Origin: CAWGCE01 sp964480915
GTDB taxonomy: Bacteria > Planctomycetota > Planctomycetia > Pirellulales > Pirellulaceae
Length of the DNA: 64,000 bases
Direction of reading: 5' to 3'
NCBI GenBank assembly: GCA_964480915.1
Contig: CAYZRS010000004.1
Coordinates: 62,001 to 126,000, forward strand
Each line of letters opens with the position of its first letter. Within the stretch, counting starts at the first letter, position 1. This document shows positions 23,701 to 28,084 of the stretch, in pieces. A model generated the notes under the pieces. That model searched no databases. It saw only the letters and a program-made list of their open reading frames with translations, and was not told the DNA's origin. Position numbers and translations under genes: made by a program.

Positions 23701-26700
23701 GTGTTTGTGCACGATGGCAATGAGGCAGCACCAACCTTCGACATAACCGTTGCGGATGATGACGGCGCCAGCGTCACGGTTTCTGGGAATATCGTGTTTA
23801 CGAATGTGAATGATGCGCCGGTTGGTGTGAATGATACATACGTCGTGGCCGAAGGAGGCTCGGTTAGCATCGACGCCTTGACCGGGGTGCTTGCCAACGA
23901 TGTTGATGTGGATGGCGACAGCCTGGCTGTGTCAATCCTCGCCGGCCCCGGCAATGGTTCTGTGATTCTCAATGCCGATGGCTCTTTCGACTACACGCAC
24001 GACGGATCGGAAACCACCAGCGACTCCTTTACGTACACAGTGACCGACGGCAATGGAGGATCGGCAACGGCCACGGTCGCCATTACGATCAGTCCGGTCA
24101 ACGATGATCCGTTCAATGCGAGCGGCCTTCCCGCGAGTGTCACAACGACTGAAGATCTGGCGAGTGATGTCGACCTGAGCCTGTTCGATTTGGCCGACCT
24201 TGACGCGAACGGGAACAACCTCACGGTAACATTGGCGACGAGTTCTGGCGGGACCCTGTCTTCGGTCGACGCGGGCGGCGTTACTGTAGGTGGGAGCGGA
24301 ACGGCGGCGTTGACCTTAAACGGTGACCTTGTCAGCCTGAACTCCTTTTTGGATGACCCATCCAACGTCCAATACACGGGGACGTTTAACACGAGCGGCA
24401 ACAATGTAGATTCCATCCTGGTTTCAGTGACGGACCACGGCAACACAGGCACAGGTGGCGGCGGTACGATTGCCATCGGAGTGGTCAATGTCAACGTCAC
24501 GAACGTCAACGATGCACCGGCTGGCGTAAACGATAACTACGTACTCGCTGAAGGGGCAACCCTCAACATCGCCGCGCCTGGCGTGACAGGAAATGATACG
24601 GACGTTGATGGAGACGCCCTGACCGCGACGCTCGTCAGCAGCCCTACCAATGGAACGATCATTCTGAACCCCGACGGCTCGTTCGATTACACGCACGACG
24701 GGAGCGAAACAATCTCCGACTCGTTTACGTATCAGGTCGCTGACGGGAATGGTGGCTTCGACGTTGCCACCGTGAATTTGACCATCAATCCAGTCAACGA
24801 TGCACCAGACGCTATCGCCGACGCCTACACGGTGGCGGAAGGAGCCACTCTTTCGATTGCAGCTCCCACAGGCGTCAGCAGCAATGACACCGATGCGGAG
24901 GGCGATTCGCTGGTGGCCACGGTTCTCTCGGGGCCCGCCCACGGAACTTTGACGCTGAACGCGGATGGTTCATTCGATTACACGCATGACGGCAGTGAAA
25001 CCAGCGGAGACAGCTTCACCTATCAGATCGCCGACGGCAGCGGCGGCTTCGATACGGGCACTGTGAACTTGTCGGTCACTCGAGTCAACGACGCCCCCGT
25101 TGCCACCGGTGAATTCCACACAGTACTTGAAGGTGATTCCCTGACGATTGCGGCACCAGGAGTACTCGCGAACGACTCGGACGCCGAGGGAGATCTCCTT
25201 TCGGCAACCGTTGTCACTGCGCCGACACATGGCCTGCTACTGCTAAACCCGGACGGTTCGTTCACCTACACGCATGATGGGAGCGAGACGACCAGCGATA
25301 GCTTTGTGTATCAAGTTTCCGATGGCAACGGCGGTTTCGACACGGCGACCGTCAGCCTGACGGTTCTGCCTACCAATGACGCGCCGGTCGCCGTTAGCGA
25401 CAGTTATGTACTCGATGAAGGAGGCACGTTAAACGTCGCGGCAACAGGCCTCTTAGCGAATGATAACGACGCCGATGGAGACGCCCTCGTCGTCACCCTC
25501 GTCAATGGACCAACGAACGGCACCTTAACGCTAAATACAGACGGTTCGTTCACCTACACCCACGACGGGAGTGAAACCACGGCGGACGGCTTCAGCTATC
25601 GCATCACGGACTCGAGTGATAGTTCTGATGTGACGACGGTCAACCTCGTCATCCAACCGATGAATGATGTTCCCGTAGCGACGGGCGAAAACTACACGGT
25701 GAGCGAAGGCGGGTCATTGAATGAAAACGCACCGGGACTGCTTCAAAACGAGTTCGACAGTGAGTCCGATTCACTTTCGGCGTCCATGCTGACGGGCCCT
25801 ACCAATGGAACGGTAACGATCAACAGTGACGGCTCGTTCGCCTACGTTCATGACGGCAGTGAGACAACCAGCGACAGCTTCACCTATCAAGTCGACGACG
25901 GCAATGGCGGGATTGCTAACGCCACCGTCTTGATTGATGTGACGCCCGCGAACGACGTACCGATTGCCCGCCAAGACGACTTCACTCTGAACGAAGGCGC
26001 CACGATCACGATCAATGCTCCCGGCGTGCTTGCCAATGATACGGACGTCGATGGCGATCCTCTTACGGTCGTACTGATCGAAGGACCAACTCACGGATCG
26101 CTCACACTGAACCCGAACGGTTCGTTCAGCTACACTCACAACGGCAGCGAATCCCTAACGGACAGTTTTCGATACGCAGTGGATGATGGAAACGGCGGCA
26201 GCGACACGGCTCTCGTCAACTTGACAATTCAACCCGTTAATGACGCTCCCGTCGCCGGGCAAGATACGTACTCGGTGGCGGAAGGCGGCACTTTGAACGT
26301 CACATCGGCGAACGGAGTTCTCGCGAATGACACCGATATTGAAGGCGACTTGCTTGCGACAGCCTTGATCGCCGGTCCGACCAACGGCACGTTGTCATTC
26401 AATGCTGACGGTTCGTTTACCTATTCGCATGACGGTGGGGACACAACCACGGACGCCTTTACTTACCAGGTCAGCGATGGAAACGGTGGGGTCGCCACCG
26501 GAACCGTGACGGTGAATATCGGCTCGATCAATGATGCACCGACGACAACCGGTCCAGGACCTCAATCGACACTCGAAGATGTCCCACTGGTCCTGTCAAT
26601 CGCCAATGGAAACGCGCTGACCGTCGCTGATTCAGATGCTGGTACCAACCCGGTGATTGTGACGCTCAGCTCGACGAACGGACGTGTGTCGCTCAGCACG

Positions 26701-27885
26701 ACTGCGGCACTTACATTTGCCAACGGAAACGGAATCGACGACGGCCAAGTGACGTTCGTAGGTACCGTCAGCGATATTAATGCGGCGCTGGATGGCCTCG
26801 TGTTTACTCCAGACCAAGATTTCCATGGGCAGGCATCGATCGACTTGCTAATCGACGATCAAGGCAATTTCGGAACCGGTGGCAACCAGACGGCCCAAGT
26901 GGGTGTATCGATCAATGTGGATTCCGTTAATGACGCGCCCGTCGCCGTCGACGACGCATTCGACCTAACACCTGGGCAACCGGCCGTTTTGATACCGACG
27001 AACATTCTGCTGAATAACGACAGTGACGTCGACGGGGACACTTTGTCCATACTCATAGATCGAGCCCCGATCTCGGGTAACGTTATCGTGGCGACAGATG
27101 GCACCCTGATCTACACACCGGAATTGGGATACTTTGGGACGGACAGTTTTACGTATTGGGTCTTCGATTCTTCGGGAGTGGGCGATTTGGCCACAGTTAC
27201 GATCGAGGTCGTACCGGTCGCACCAGCGGGCTCATCCTTCACGAATGAGAATCAGAACTTCGATTCCAACAGCAACGATGGCGGCGACGGTAGCGAAGAC
27301 AATGCGACGCTAGAAACGATCGCCGCACCCGTTCTCACCACATCGACGACGAACCAAGGAGTCGTCGCAACGGGCCGAGAAACACAGCAAGACACGAGCC
27401 CCACTGCATCAGCCAGCCCAACCAATCGGGATGCGATTCTGGGCGACGTGGTTTTGGCTGACCTGAATGCTGGCAATGGCGTTGTGACCAATCTTGTTGG
27501 AGACCGTTTTGGAGAAACGTCCACTCCGGTCCTGGGAAGACCGGTGGACATCGCATCGGTAAATGCGGCGGCCTTCGACCAGTATTTCTGGACAAGCCTT
27601 GAGTCGATTTCGGACCAGGTAGAAACGGGCGAGATCCCTACCATCTTTAGTTACGCGTTCGGCGGTGCTGGAGCAGCAGCTTCGCTTGGCTATCTCATAT
27701 GGTCCGTACGAAGCGGCTACTTCTTTGCATCGTTGATGGCATCCATGCCCGTATGGTCACGTATTGATCCTTTGCCGGTCGTCGATTTTGCGATGGCGAA
27801 AGGTGCTCAACGACATCCCAGACGGAAGCAAACAAGCAAAGGGTTGATCGAATCCCTGAGCAGCGAATTGCAAAATGCAACTTAA
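5749..27885 (+). CDS. Giant multidomain surface protein with nested guest domains and C-terminal membrane anchor
   Basis: One uninterrupted 7,378-codon frame. There is no classical signal peptide, but the planctomycete motif LEERILYSA is at residues 16-24. Approximate order: DUF4347 (70-225); CSLREA/parallel beta-helix (243-675); Ig-like (675-775); three LamG plus split-cadherin units with C-type-lectin inserts (783-2761); Ig-like domains carrying further LamG inserts (2764-3391); seven delta-60 repeats (3404-3795); an NTLDGNPT-type domain (to 3944); an Ig-like domain with LamG insert (3948-4261); seven FG-GAP-like repeats (4302-4630); many Ig/cadherin-like domains (4631-7158), one with a flavodoxin/amidotransferase-like insert (about 5521-5748); a Ser/Thr/Asp-rich linker; and the C-terminal anchor (7268-7378). 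Reading through, I found only two cysteines, Cys13 and Cys174. Lectin, LamG and calcium-loop domains suggest carbohydrate or cell binding outside the cell. It is followed by a sensor gene, as in the partial copy at the window start. Exact domain boundaries are by eye. Confidence 0.9.
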   Translation: MKPNSPQNSVPDCSPLEERILYSASPLGALLGDGSGDAIEEAELPPSIADALASLDDVLEIQVDAGDNLKSEVVFIDASVDNYELLVDDIRESSHHDIEIVLLEDNVDGITAITDALRGRSNIDSVHILSHGSDGSVSLGNTQLSTDTIELYASELAQWGSSLSADADLLFYGCELAATDTGESLVDEIGMLTGADVAASSDLTGSASLGGDWDFEYVVGDVRSSLSFIEEVRPTWEGVLATFTVTTTDDAGTGSLREAIDQANATAGADAIAFNISGTGVHTITLSTLLPEITEQVTIDATTDDSWAANGNAPAIIIDGNGLTGHGLVFQSAAAGSSVQGFVIRDFDGNAITVHGDADNLTIQGNYLGSLEADGSDAGADDENTGHGIYIASANNTIGGTSSTTRNIVSGNQSDGIRIENWSGFGASGNDVIGNYIGTDVTGTVAIGNGNSGIGIFGGADNNTIGTDLDGSDDALEGNLISGSTNAGIQIWDADSNTIRGNLIGVDATGTTLVGNSNMGIQLSGGSSFTVVGGTSAVAANVIGGTNWSGINLTTAGTSNNTIEGNFLGTDASQSYHLGNLGMGIFIENEASDNTIGGTSAGTGNVIAFSGQDGIGVSDSGTNTTTGNALLQNAIYGSGDLGIDLGIDGFSPNDAGDGDTGANHLQNWPILRSISINDAGQLEYEVDSTTLISGTYTIDFFASRDRDGGQVEGERFIGSGGFLPWGNSSYSSVIGGVTLATGEYVTALVTDGSGNTSEFSNYAVATDGDPGGTLPSDLQTTATTEGGLSLNHDGGDNANLVIESDGSSTSIGNLLGGLNTFSVELDFAFADANRQTLLSYAATEPDGNDFFIRVGESGGFGYIEVILNGTSNQIIAVAEDYDFLLDGNRHQIAFTWDDSGSNGDWSLYVDGTERESGSGFAVGETFAGNAETGSLMFGQEQDVLNGGFHTNDTFRGTYFDARLFSSVRNATEIVASHRTDLPFDEPNMIANWQFDQLSQDGSVLDSVNANNLQSQQVTAAGFTASVPELTFSLDENAPDGTIVGQVAGVDAERDAQIASLLAANPNLHYRAETGKFYEYVDTGMDWATAISNATSSDLSGVSGNLLSIQSATENQIAVDILNRHGESQAWLAAADESIEGEWRWYDGGSPDQLFWRGDGNGYNVDGAYENWDASNPNNNLNDQHYAKIFASSGKWDDVDGTASQKSIIEYDADAVLDFADALIYTIESQTINTAFAIDADTGEIRVLDGSLLDFEGGASRTLTIRATDGDGNFHDEDFTVLLNDLAENNNPPTNLSSGIELNTDGGNDAYFEASNGSAVFNNLTAVTFEASFQVENPNSSDNAIISYANGLQHNEFYLTINNDGQLWLGIDSIGTGELGSVGRYTELLDGGLHHLAVTWDSTNGSVAFYVDGELAEAPLTYKQGATIGTGGTLQFGQDQDLTGYESDQAFSGTFYDLRIWDEVRSEADIALNSQNKFDSGSLPTGLIANWQMDGFDGSDEIVDVVSGNNLSIGHASGTGFTASIPAEDLHVYENANNGTSVGFVVPSDPDAQNDIVRDGLLTEGLPSGSTQLFGTSSTFGAWTVESGAVESLGGWMSPGPLGGVPLELSAGSLGTIRQTLDTDVGQTYQITFALNGDWSAGADVKELRVSAGGESHDFQIEQPADWTSTNPRWEHRTLTFTATDTTTDLRFSSLDVSSIFQASVITDVQVTEISAAVNTILNSDSTLSYDAASGKFYRIVSSPTSWTSAQANASSDLLNGTTGNLATIRSGSENSFLRNLLQAHAVSGAWIGGSDSTVEGTWTWQDGSEDTYYTGGAAAPGAYENFGALEPSGGAAENHAELVAFDGTWNDLDGASSRSYIVEWDASEVLSGFTFSLTDDAGGRFAIDSSTGEITVTDGDRIDYETSTSHSVTVDVTDAAGNTSSEAIVIAVVDAIELDSAPTDLSSGIELNFDGGNAAYLATTDANFLLGAEGHTYEVRFSDLTSVDSMATLYSHRDPGAAQSYLAIHADGTLDWAGLTSVGKYTELLDGGIHSLAVSWDASTGHISFFVDGEYAESTSVPSQAGSTGGTTFVIGQHVDFADGSIDPSEAFSGTFHDFRIWDHARSEAEVALAYQHKLDSGSLPSGLIANWQMDGFNGSDEIVDIVSGNNLTVESAGLTKITGWTNQVGGVTANGDTLTYIDDGAPDGWGSQINSPNLSTLGYSDDYTIRFTVDNETNNAWTVGLGSVESSVNHLDPEFAIFHDYVSGVDSVSIRHNGVNMGSYNVGMTAGGEFGFYINGTTLEYQYNGVTFATDTIPAATDWYVDSSFYVRTVDSTYDNQDDYSLSNFHVVDGNDVLTPGFRASTPVGDLNIDENSADGTSVGYVVPSVPDAPQDVAQDGSFTHAGATGYVNVGIGQTIGGAGGSWTVVSGDVDLEGGWADSPLGGTALGLDGTTPGAIAQTLTTEAGRQYQVVFALTGNFQSTDTSYDLRLSAAGVSEDFTTTEPSGWSPTNLLWEHRSFNFTATGPTTDIQFASLSDSGGYGAVIGDVQIIEISQNISTVLQADASLSYDAATGKFYRIVTSASDFDTALAAATGSHLNGLSGQLVTIGSAHENDLIRQFAIDSGLPLWLGARDTNNDGNWNWLDGNVESNEQFWTGGNGGSATAGFYAPTFGQSEALFEDYARIDIDGTWADDTPTSSHAYVVEWDASEVLSSFTFSLTDDAGGRFAIDSSTGEVSVVDGSLLDHETDVSHSITVEVTDAGGNTYGEAMSISVNNLFEIEQTVPGAQAVEIDTPLIFSAANGNALTVSDTVASEDTRLQVYISTSFNGTLTLSQTTGLYIGGGSNGGTFMTIQGTESDINAALEGMTFTPANGYSGPVTISMTTSLGADLAGRYAFEGDANDTGLGGVQHGVFNGEATTVTDGTRGEVLSLDGNGDSVEITGMFGNPANLTLAAWVNPNLSGHEEVISLGDNVAIRVQSDGSLRAFYYDSGGIAFLDSEAGAIPAGNWSHVAFVFDDSNDLVRLFVNGTETASDSETDSISYSRGTNTFIGAHGFGNSSFDFDGLIDDARIYERALSAGEINALAAEQTEVNDTIAIVVADFAVPVAVADTENTSEETPLVIDPTANDTDADGHTISIVEFTQPANGSVIDNGDGTLTYTPDANFTGVDSFDYIAADSGLGLQHHWSLEGTAVDAVGGNHGAVTGASPTAGEFGNGLEFDEVNDYITIPDVTYNNDFSISFEFKVDDTDGSLFQYLYSHGDVNNTNSINIFINENLHGSDPNVLRTVVRDGNDTLDNTALQVNIASLVGDGQFHTYTLTANASGAQVYLDGVLVASDASRGTDGVNPIGNLYLGARQDLDADRRFGGVLDSVQVFSTALNDTQINDLETLVNRATVNITVGDTNDAPTFFAGDGSTVTSLATQFDSATDVAIQPDGKYLVSSSANTAATGQDIDFAISRYNADGSLDTSFGTDGTVTTAVNTGNEAPGRMALQDDGKIVVIGAYDDGGVDSIILRYDSDGTLDTTFSGDGMQEVNFSISGSDYFEDVVIQPDGKIVVVGYGNFSGLEQMTIARFNANGSLDNTFGSSGQATLAVDVDDERATAVALQSDGKIVIAGQSNNGSNNDIAVRRLNTDGSLDTTFGTAGIVGIDIAASGDSGTAVLVDGADNIFVAGTGNQDSVVMRLDSSGSLDASFGTAGIATVATGSPFEAVNDMQIQADGKLVVVGNAYNGSNNNVSVFRLNTDGTLDGTFGTGGTLTTAIGPGTDSASAVAVDNDGSLIVVGRSDNISGDSFIARYDGAGNLDTRFDLVNTLDGNPTFTEGGSPVVLDADAQVFDQELTGINDFGGASLTVVRSSGANSEDVFSVQNPTAFVGGNVELSSVAVGTYTNSGGMLTITFNAGTTNAQVNTVMQSIAYENTNSSPPMNVQLAWTFDDGNSGSQGTGGALQAIGSTTVNILDPSELAITAPVASLTDEDIAFVFSGANVIQVNDGLAADTPLRVELSVANGTLSLANLTGVAFVEGADGWSTIIVEGLESDLNSAFDGLTFTPDANYNGADTLNIKTSIGASLSGHYSFESATISGLTVNDQAAGTEYDGMLNGNAAIVNDVERGDVLSLDGNGDFVQINGLMGEPADVTLAAWVDVNSLDNSGAVVISMGTSPALYFDSAGQLLGFYESGGSNYIATFSGGLIGTGWNHVAMTIDSTSQELTLFVNGVVVETIAATTPIEYDNSPNTYIGRAGDGLGGFDFGGQIDEARVYSRALSPEEIAALATDQAEATVSVAITVDSVNDAPTFYIPVTPNFTENTIDAAADGASSVTAADVDGDGDLDLLSASFHGDTITWYENDGSENFTTRTITTSANGARSVTTADVDGDGDLDVVAASSYDDTIAWYENDGSENFTARTISTTADGAISVTAADVDGDGDLDVVAASNNDDTIRWYENDGSQNFSERIITTNADQAFSVTTADVDGDGDLDVLSASAFDNKIAWYENDGSENFTARTITTSATGARSVSTADVDGDGDLDVLSASFQDSTIAWYENDGNENFTVRTITNLALGANSVSTADVDGDGDLDVLSTSFSDDTIAWYENDGSQAFTTHTLTTNADGAYAVTTGDVDGDGDLDVLSAVFSGDSIAWFENDGGLFNTLDGNPTYIEGGLGNAVQLDADVQIFDAELSAIDDFGGATLALSRNGGGNTDDVFSGSGNVAFVGTTLELSNVTIGSVVQFNGFLIIAFDGGVTNAQVNEVMQSIAYSNTSDSPPSSVQIEWAFEDGNFGSQGTGGSIQAVGRTTVNITTTNDAPVLDLDADDSSGALGSNFSTGFLEGGGPVLLVDADGMLTDADSATLTSILVTHTNVQDSGNELLAADTTGTSLTASWDGGTEILTISGIGTVADYQMVLRTVTYENTSVSPDTATDRVITFIANDGTDNSLIATTTVAVSDVNSAPTTGTSNTTGSEDVNSVSIVINGSDADGTVTDFVLNTLPTNGTLYLDTGLTTPVTTGVDYAATGESITLYFSPDTNWNGSTTFEYAAKDNLGLVDPTAATGTFTINAVNDAPVNQLPASQTIAEDGTLVLSLANGNNISINDIDSGSSPIQVTLTATNGILNLATTAGLTVTGDGTGTVTLTGSNASIFTALDGLTFLPTTNYNGPATITVATDDLGNSGTGGPLTDSDVLTINVTPVNDAPSGTDNTYIIPEDGSHTFAPADFGFSDGVDGDALLAVTISSLPTNGVLELNGLSVTAGQSIAQGDIANLVYSPNVNVNGVGADSFTFQVQDDGGITNGGTDVDPVANRLTFDITAVNDAPVNVAPGTQYIAADTGLAFTSANGNAISIADTDAGVNQIEVTLTATDGTITLGGTTGLSFVSGTGVADSSVTFNGTLSDINNALEGLMFQPTNGFSGSATLLINTDDLGNTGAGGNLTDADIVSIEVYGANATLEDTPAVFSVANGNEFTVTDGSANDGQVRVTLSVTSGVLNLSSTAGLTFDSGSDGSNAMTIVGLESQVNAALDGLVFTPTSNFNGTANLQIATESLGTLAVLAGDYNDYTVGESAFTATNAIISDASNFGPTGTFSQSITVLPTTTTVNAAYLAQGEVLFDGFVGDAAYDAVELADITNWVQSGGVLISTNDDPSFDPLAAHFGMPVVGVGSTVWNIAEDTNTMIDGPFGQVGVTGQTIEAAGSIGYFSSGNLIAGDVVIATDSGSGEPTIVLRQEGAGWILFMADEGPFRASNMTGGGIVATPNDILAANIFAWAANNTSVAPSPSIQSHDIQVIAVNDAPVLDNTGIHSLPTISEDATNTAGDTVANLIASAGGDSITDVDLGATEGIGIYNADSSNGDWEYSIDGGTSWNGFGSPSPTAALLLSENAMIRFEPNADFHGDATFSYVAWDQTVGVEGDTLQLAGHTGGSGTFSTGLDTAFVTVQPVNDAPTIVTNSFSITEGGTHPVTSVEINSNDLDDSNPTLAYTASGVSGGQFELTTNPGVAITNWLKATMDAGEVVFVHDGNEAAPTFDITVADDDGASVTVSGNIVFTNVNDAPVGVNDTYVVAEGGSVSIDALTGVLANDVDVDGDSLAVSILAGPGNGSVILNADGSFDYTHDGSETTSDSFTYTVTDGNGGSATATVAITISPVNDDPFNASGLPASVTTTEDLASDVDLSLFDLADLDANGNNLTVTLATSSGGTLSSVDAGGVTVGGSGTAALTLNGDLVSLNSFLDDPSNVQYTGTFNTSGNNVDSILVSVTDHGNTGTGGGGTIAIGVVNVNVTNVNDAPAGVNDNYVLAEGATLNIAAPGVTGNDTDVDGDALTATLVSSPTNGTIILNPDGSFDYTHDGSETISDSFTYQVADGNGGFDVATVNLTINPVNDAPDAIADAYTVAEGATLSIAAPTGVSSNDTDAEGDSLVATVLSGPAHGTLTLNADGSFDYTHDGSETSGDSFTYQIADGSGGFDTGTVNLSVTRVNDAPVATGEFHTVLEGDSLTIAAPGVLANDSDAEGDLLSATVVTAPTHGLLLLNPDGSFTYTHDGSETTSDSFVYQVSDGNGGFDTATVSLTVLPTNDAPVAVSDSYVLDEGGTLNVAATGLLANDNDADGDALVVTLVNGPTNGTLTLNTDGSFTYTHDGSETTADGFSYRITDSSDSSDVTTVNLVIQPMNDVPVATGENYTVSEGGSLNENAPGLLQNEFDSESDSLSASMLTGPTNGTVTINSDGSFAYVHDGSETTSDSFTYQVDDGNGGIANATVLIDVTPANDVPIARQDDFTLNEGATITINAPGVLANDTDVDGDPLTVVLIEGPTHGSLTLNPNGSFSYTHNGSESLTDSFRYAVDDGNGGSDTALVNLTIQPVNDAPVAGQDTYSVAEGGTLNVTSANGVLANDTDIEGDLLATALIAGPTNGTLSFNADGSFTYSHDGGDTTTDAFTYQVSDGNGGVATGTVTVNIGSINDAPTTTGPGPQSTLEDVPLVLSIANGNALTVADSDAGTNPVIVTLSSTNGRVSLSTTAALTFANGNGIDDGQVTFVGTVSDINAALDGLVFTPDQDFHGQASIDLLIDDQGNFGTGGNQTAQVGVSINVDSVNDAPVAVDDAFDLTPGQPAVLIPTNILLNNDSDVDGDTLSILIDRAPISGNVIVATDGTLIYTPELGYFGTDSFTYWVFDSSGVGDLATVTIEVVPVAPAGSSFTNENQNFDSNSNDGGDGSEDNATLETIAAPVLTTSTTNQGVVATGRETQQDTSPTASASPTNRDAILGDVVLADLNAGNGVVTNLVGDRFGETSTPVLGRPVDIASVNAAAFDQYFWTSLESISDQVETGEIPTIFSYAFGGAGAAASLGYLIWSVRSGYFFASLMASMPVWSRIDPLPVVDFAMAKGAQRHPRRKQTSKGLIESLSSELQNAT
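5956..6423 (+). other. DUF4347 domain of the giant protein, with caspase-like His/Cys pair
   Basis: Residues about 70-225 match DUF4347, a domain found at the N-terminus of very large bacterial surface proteins. Characteristic strings are HILSHGSDG with His131, LLFYGCELA with Cys174, and LGGDWDFEY. The HG motif, then about 43 residues, then a hydrophobic strand ending in Gly-Cys, is the spacing expected of clan CD cysteine peptidases (caspase, legumain, gingipain). That DUF4347 is a peptidase is my inference, not established fact. Confidence 0.75.
8095..14030 (+). repeat. Three LamG plus split-cadherin units with inserted C-type-lectin-like domains
   Basis: Each unit begins with a LamG/concanavalin-like domain (starts near 8095, 9625 and 11570). 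The first half of a cadherin repeat follows, with a DEN..DGT..G-type strand. A C-type-lectin-like domain comes next (near 8940, 10910 and 13375; GKFYRIV start, W-rich core). The second half of the cadherin repeat closes the unit (FAIDSSTGE then LLD.E). Units 2 and 3 also carry a DUF642/choice-of-anchor-C-like beta-sandwich before the lectin (10420-10890 and 12890-13355). Unit 3 has one extra unrecognised beta-rich insert (about 12220-12770) between LamG and cadherin. The lectin-like domains lack the usual disulfide cysteines. Confidence 0.75.
15966..17125 (+). repeat. Seven delta-60 repeats, probable beta-propeller
   Basis: Seven consecutive repeats follow the delta-60 pattern: QPDGKIVVVG, then a variable loop, then RYNADGSLDTSFGTDG. 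The fifth is the most diverged (DGADNIFVAG). Seven copies is the classic blade number of a beta-propeller. The block starts right after NDAPTFF and ends right before NTLDGNPTFTEGG, the same position the FG-GAP block occupies in its own host domain. Confidence 0.8.
18652..19630 (+). repeat. Seven FG-GAP/VCBS-like blades in exact 147-bp periodicity
   Basis: Seven copies of a 49-residue unit, each with DVDGDGDLD (a calcium-binding-type loop as in integrin alpha propellers) and WYENDGS. Unit starts fall every 147 bp, from SVTAAD at 18652 to AVTTGD at 19534, with no length variation. The DNA copies are similar but not identical. This is a coding repeat, expected to fold as a seven-bladed beta-propeller. 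Confidence 0.85.
24508..26528 (+). repeat. Seven tandem Ig/cadherin-like (Big_9-type) repeats
   Basis: Seven repeats of about 96 residues (about 289 bp) start at NDAP and carry VAEGGTLN, GVLANDTD, DGDALT, NPDGSFTYTHDGSE and DSFTYQVSDGNGG. Related single domains lie on both sides (23815-24110 and 26935-27220). Such arrays form extended stalks in bacterial adhesins. The conserved acidic positions would bind calcium between domains. Confidence 0.85.
27550..27885 (+). other. Conserved C-terminal membrane-anchor domain of the giant protein
   Basis: The final 110 residues contain a hydrophobic segment (about residues 7302-7325) followed by GYFFASLMASMPVWSRIDP, then a basic tail. The partial giant at the window start ends with GYIVASVISALPAWQTFDP in the same context. 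The pattern (W..R.GY..AS..A..P.W...DP.P), conserved between otherwise different repeat proteins, marks a dedicated sorting or anchoring domain. I do not recognise it as a named family. Confidence 0.7.
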
Positions 27886-28084
27886 TGCTACCGAGAGAAT
27901 CGGCCCAACCGGACGACCCGTTAAAGCCATCAGATATGGGTTCGGGCGGTCTGAAAATTGGCAGGAGCAATCGCCGAATCGGGCCTAGGGTGACATATCT
28001 TTGTCTAGCGACGTGATTCGCGTTCCAGGTGACGGCAGACATTGGATTGCAAGTGAATTTGCCACCTTAAGAAATCATCTCAAC

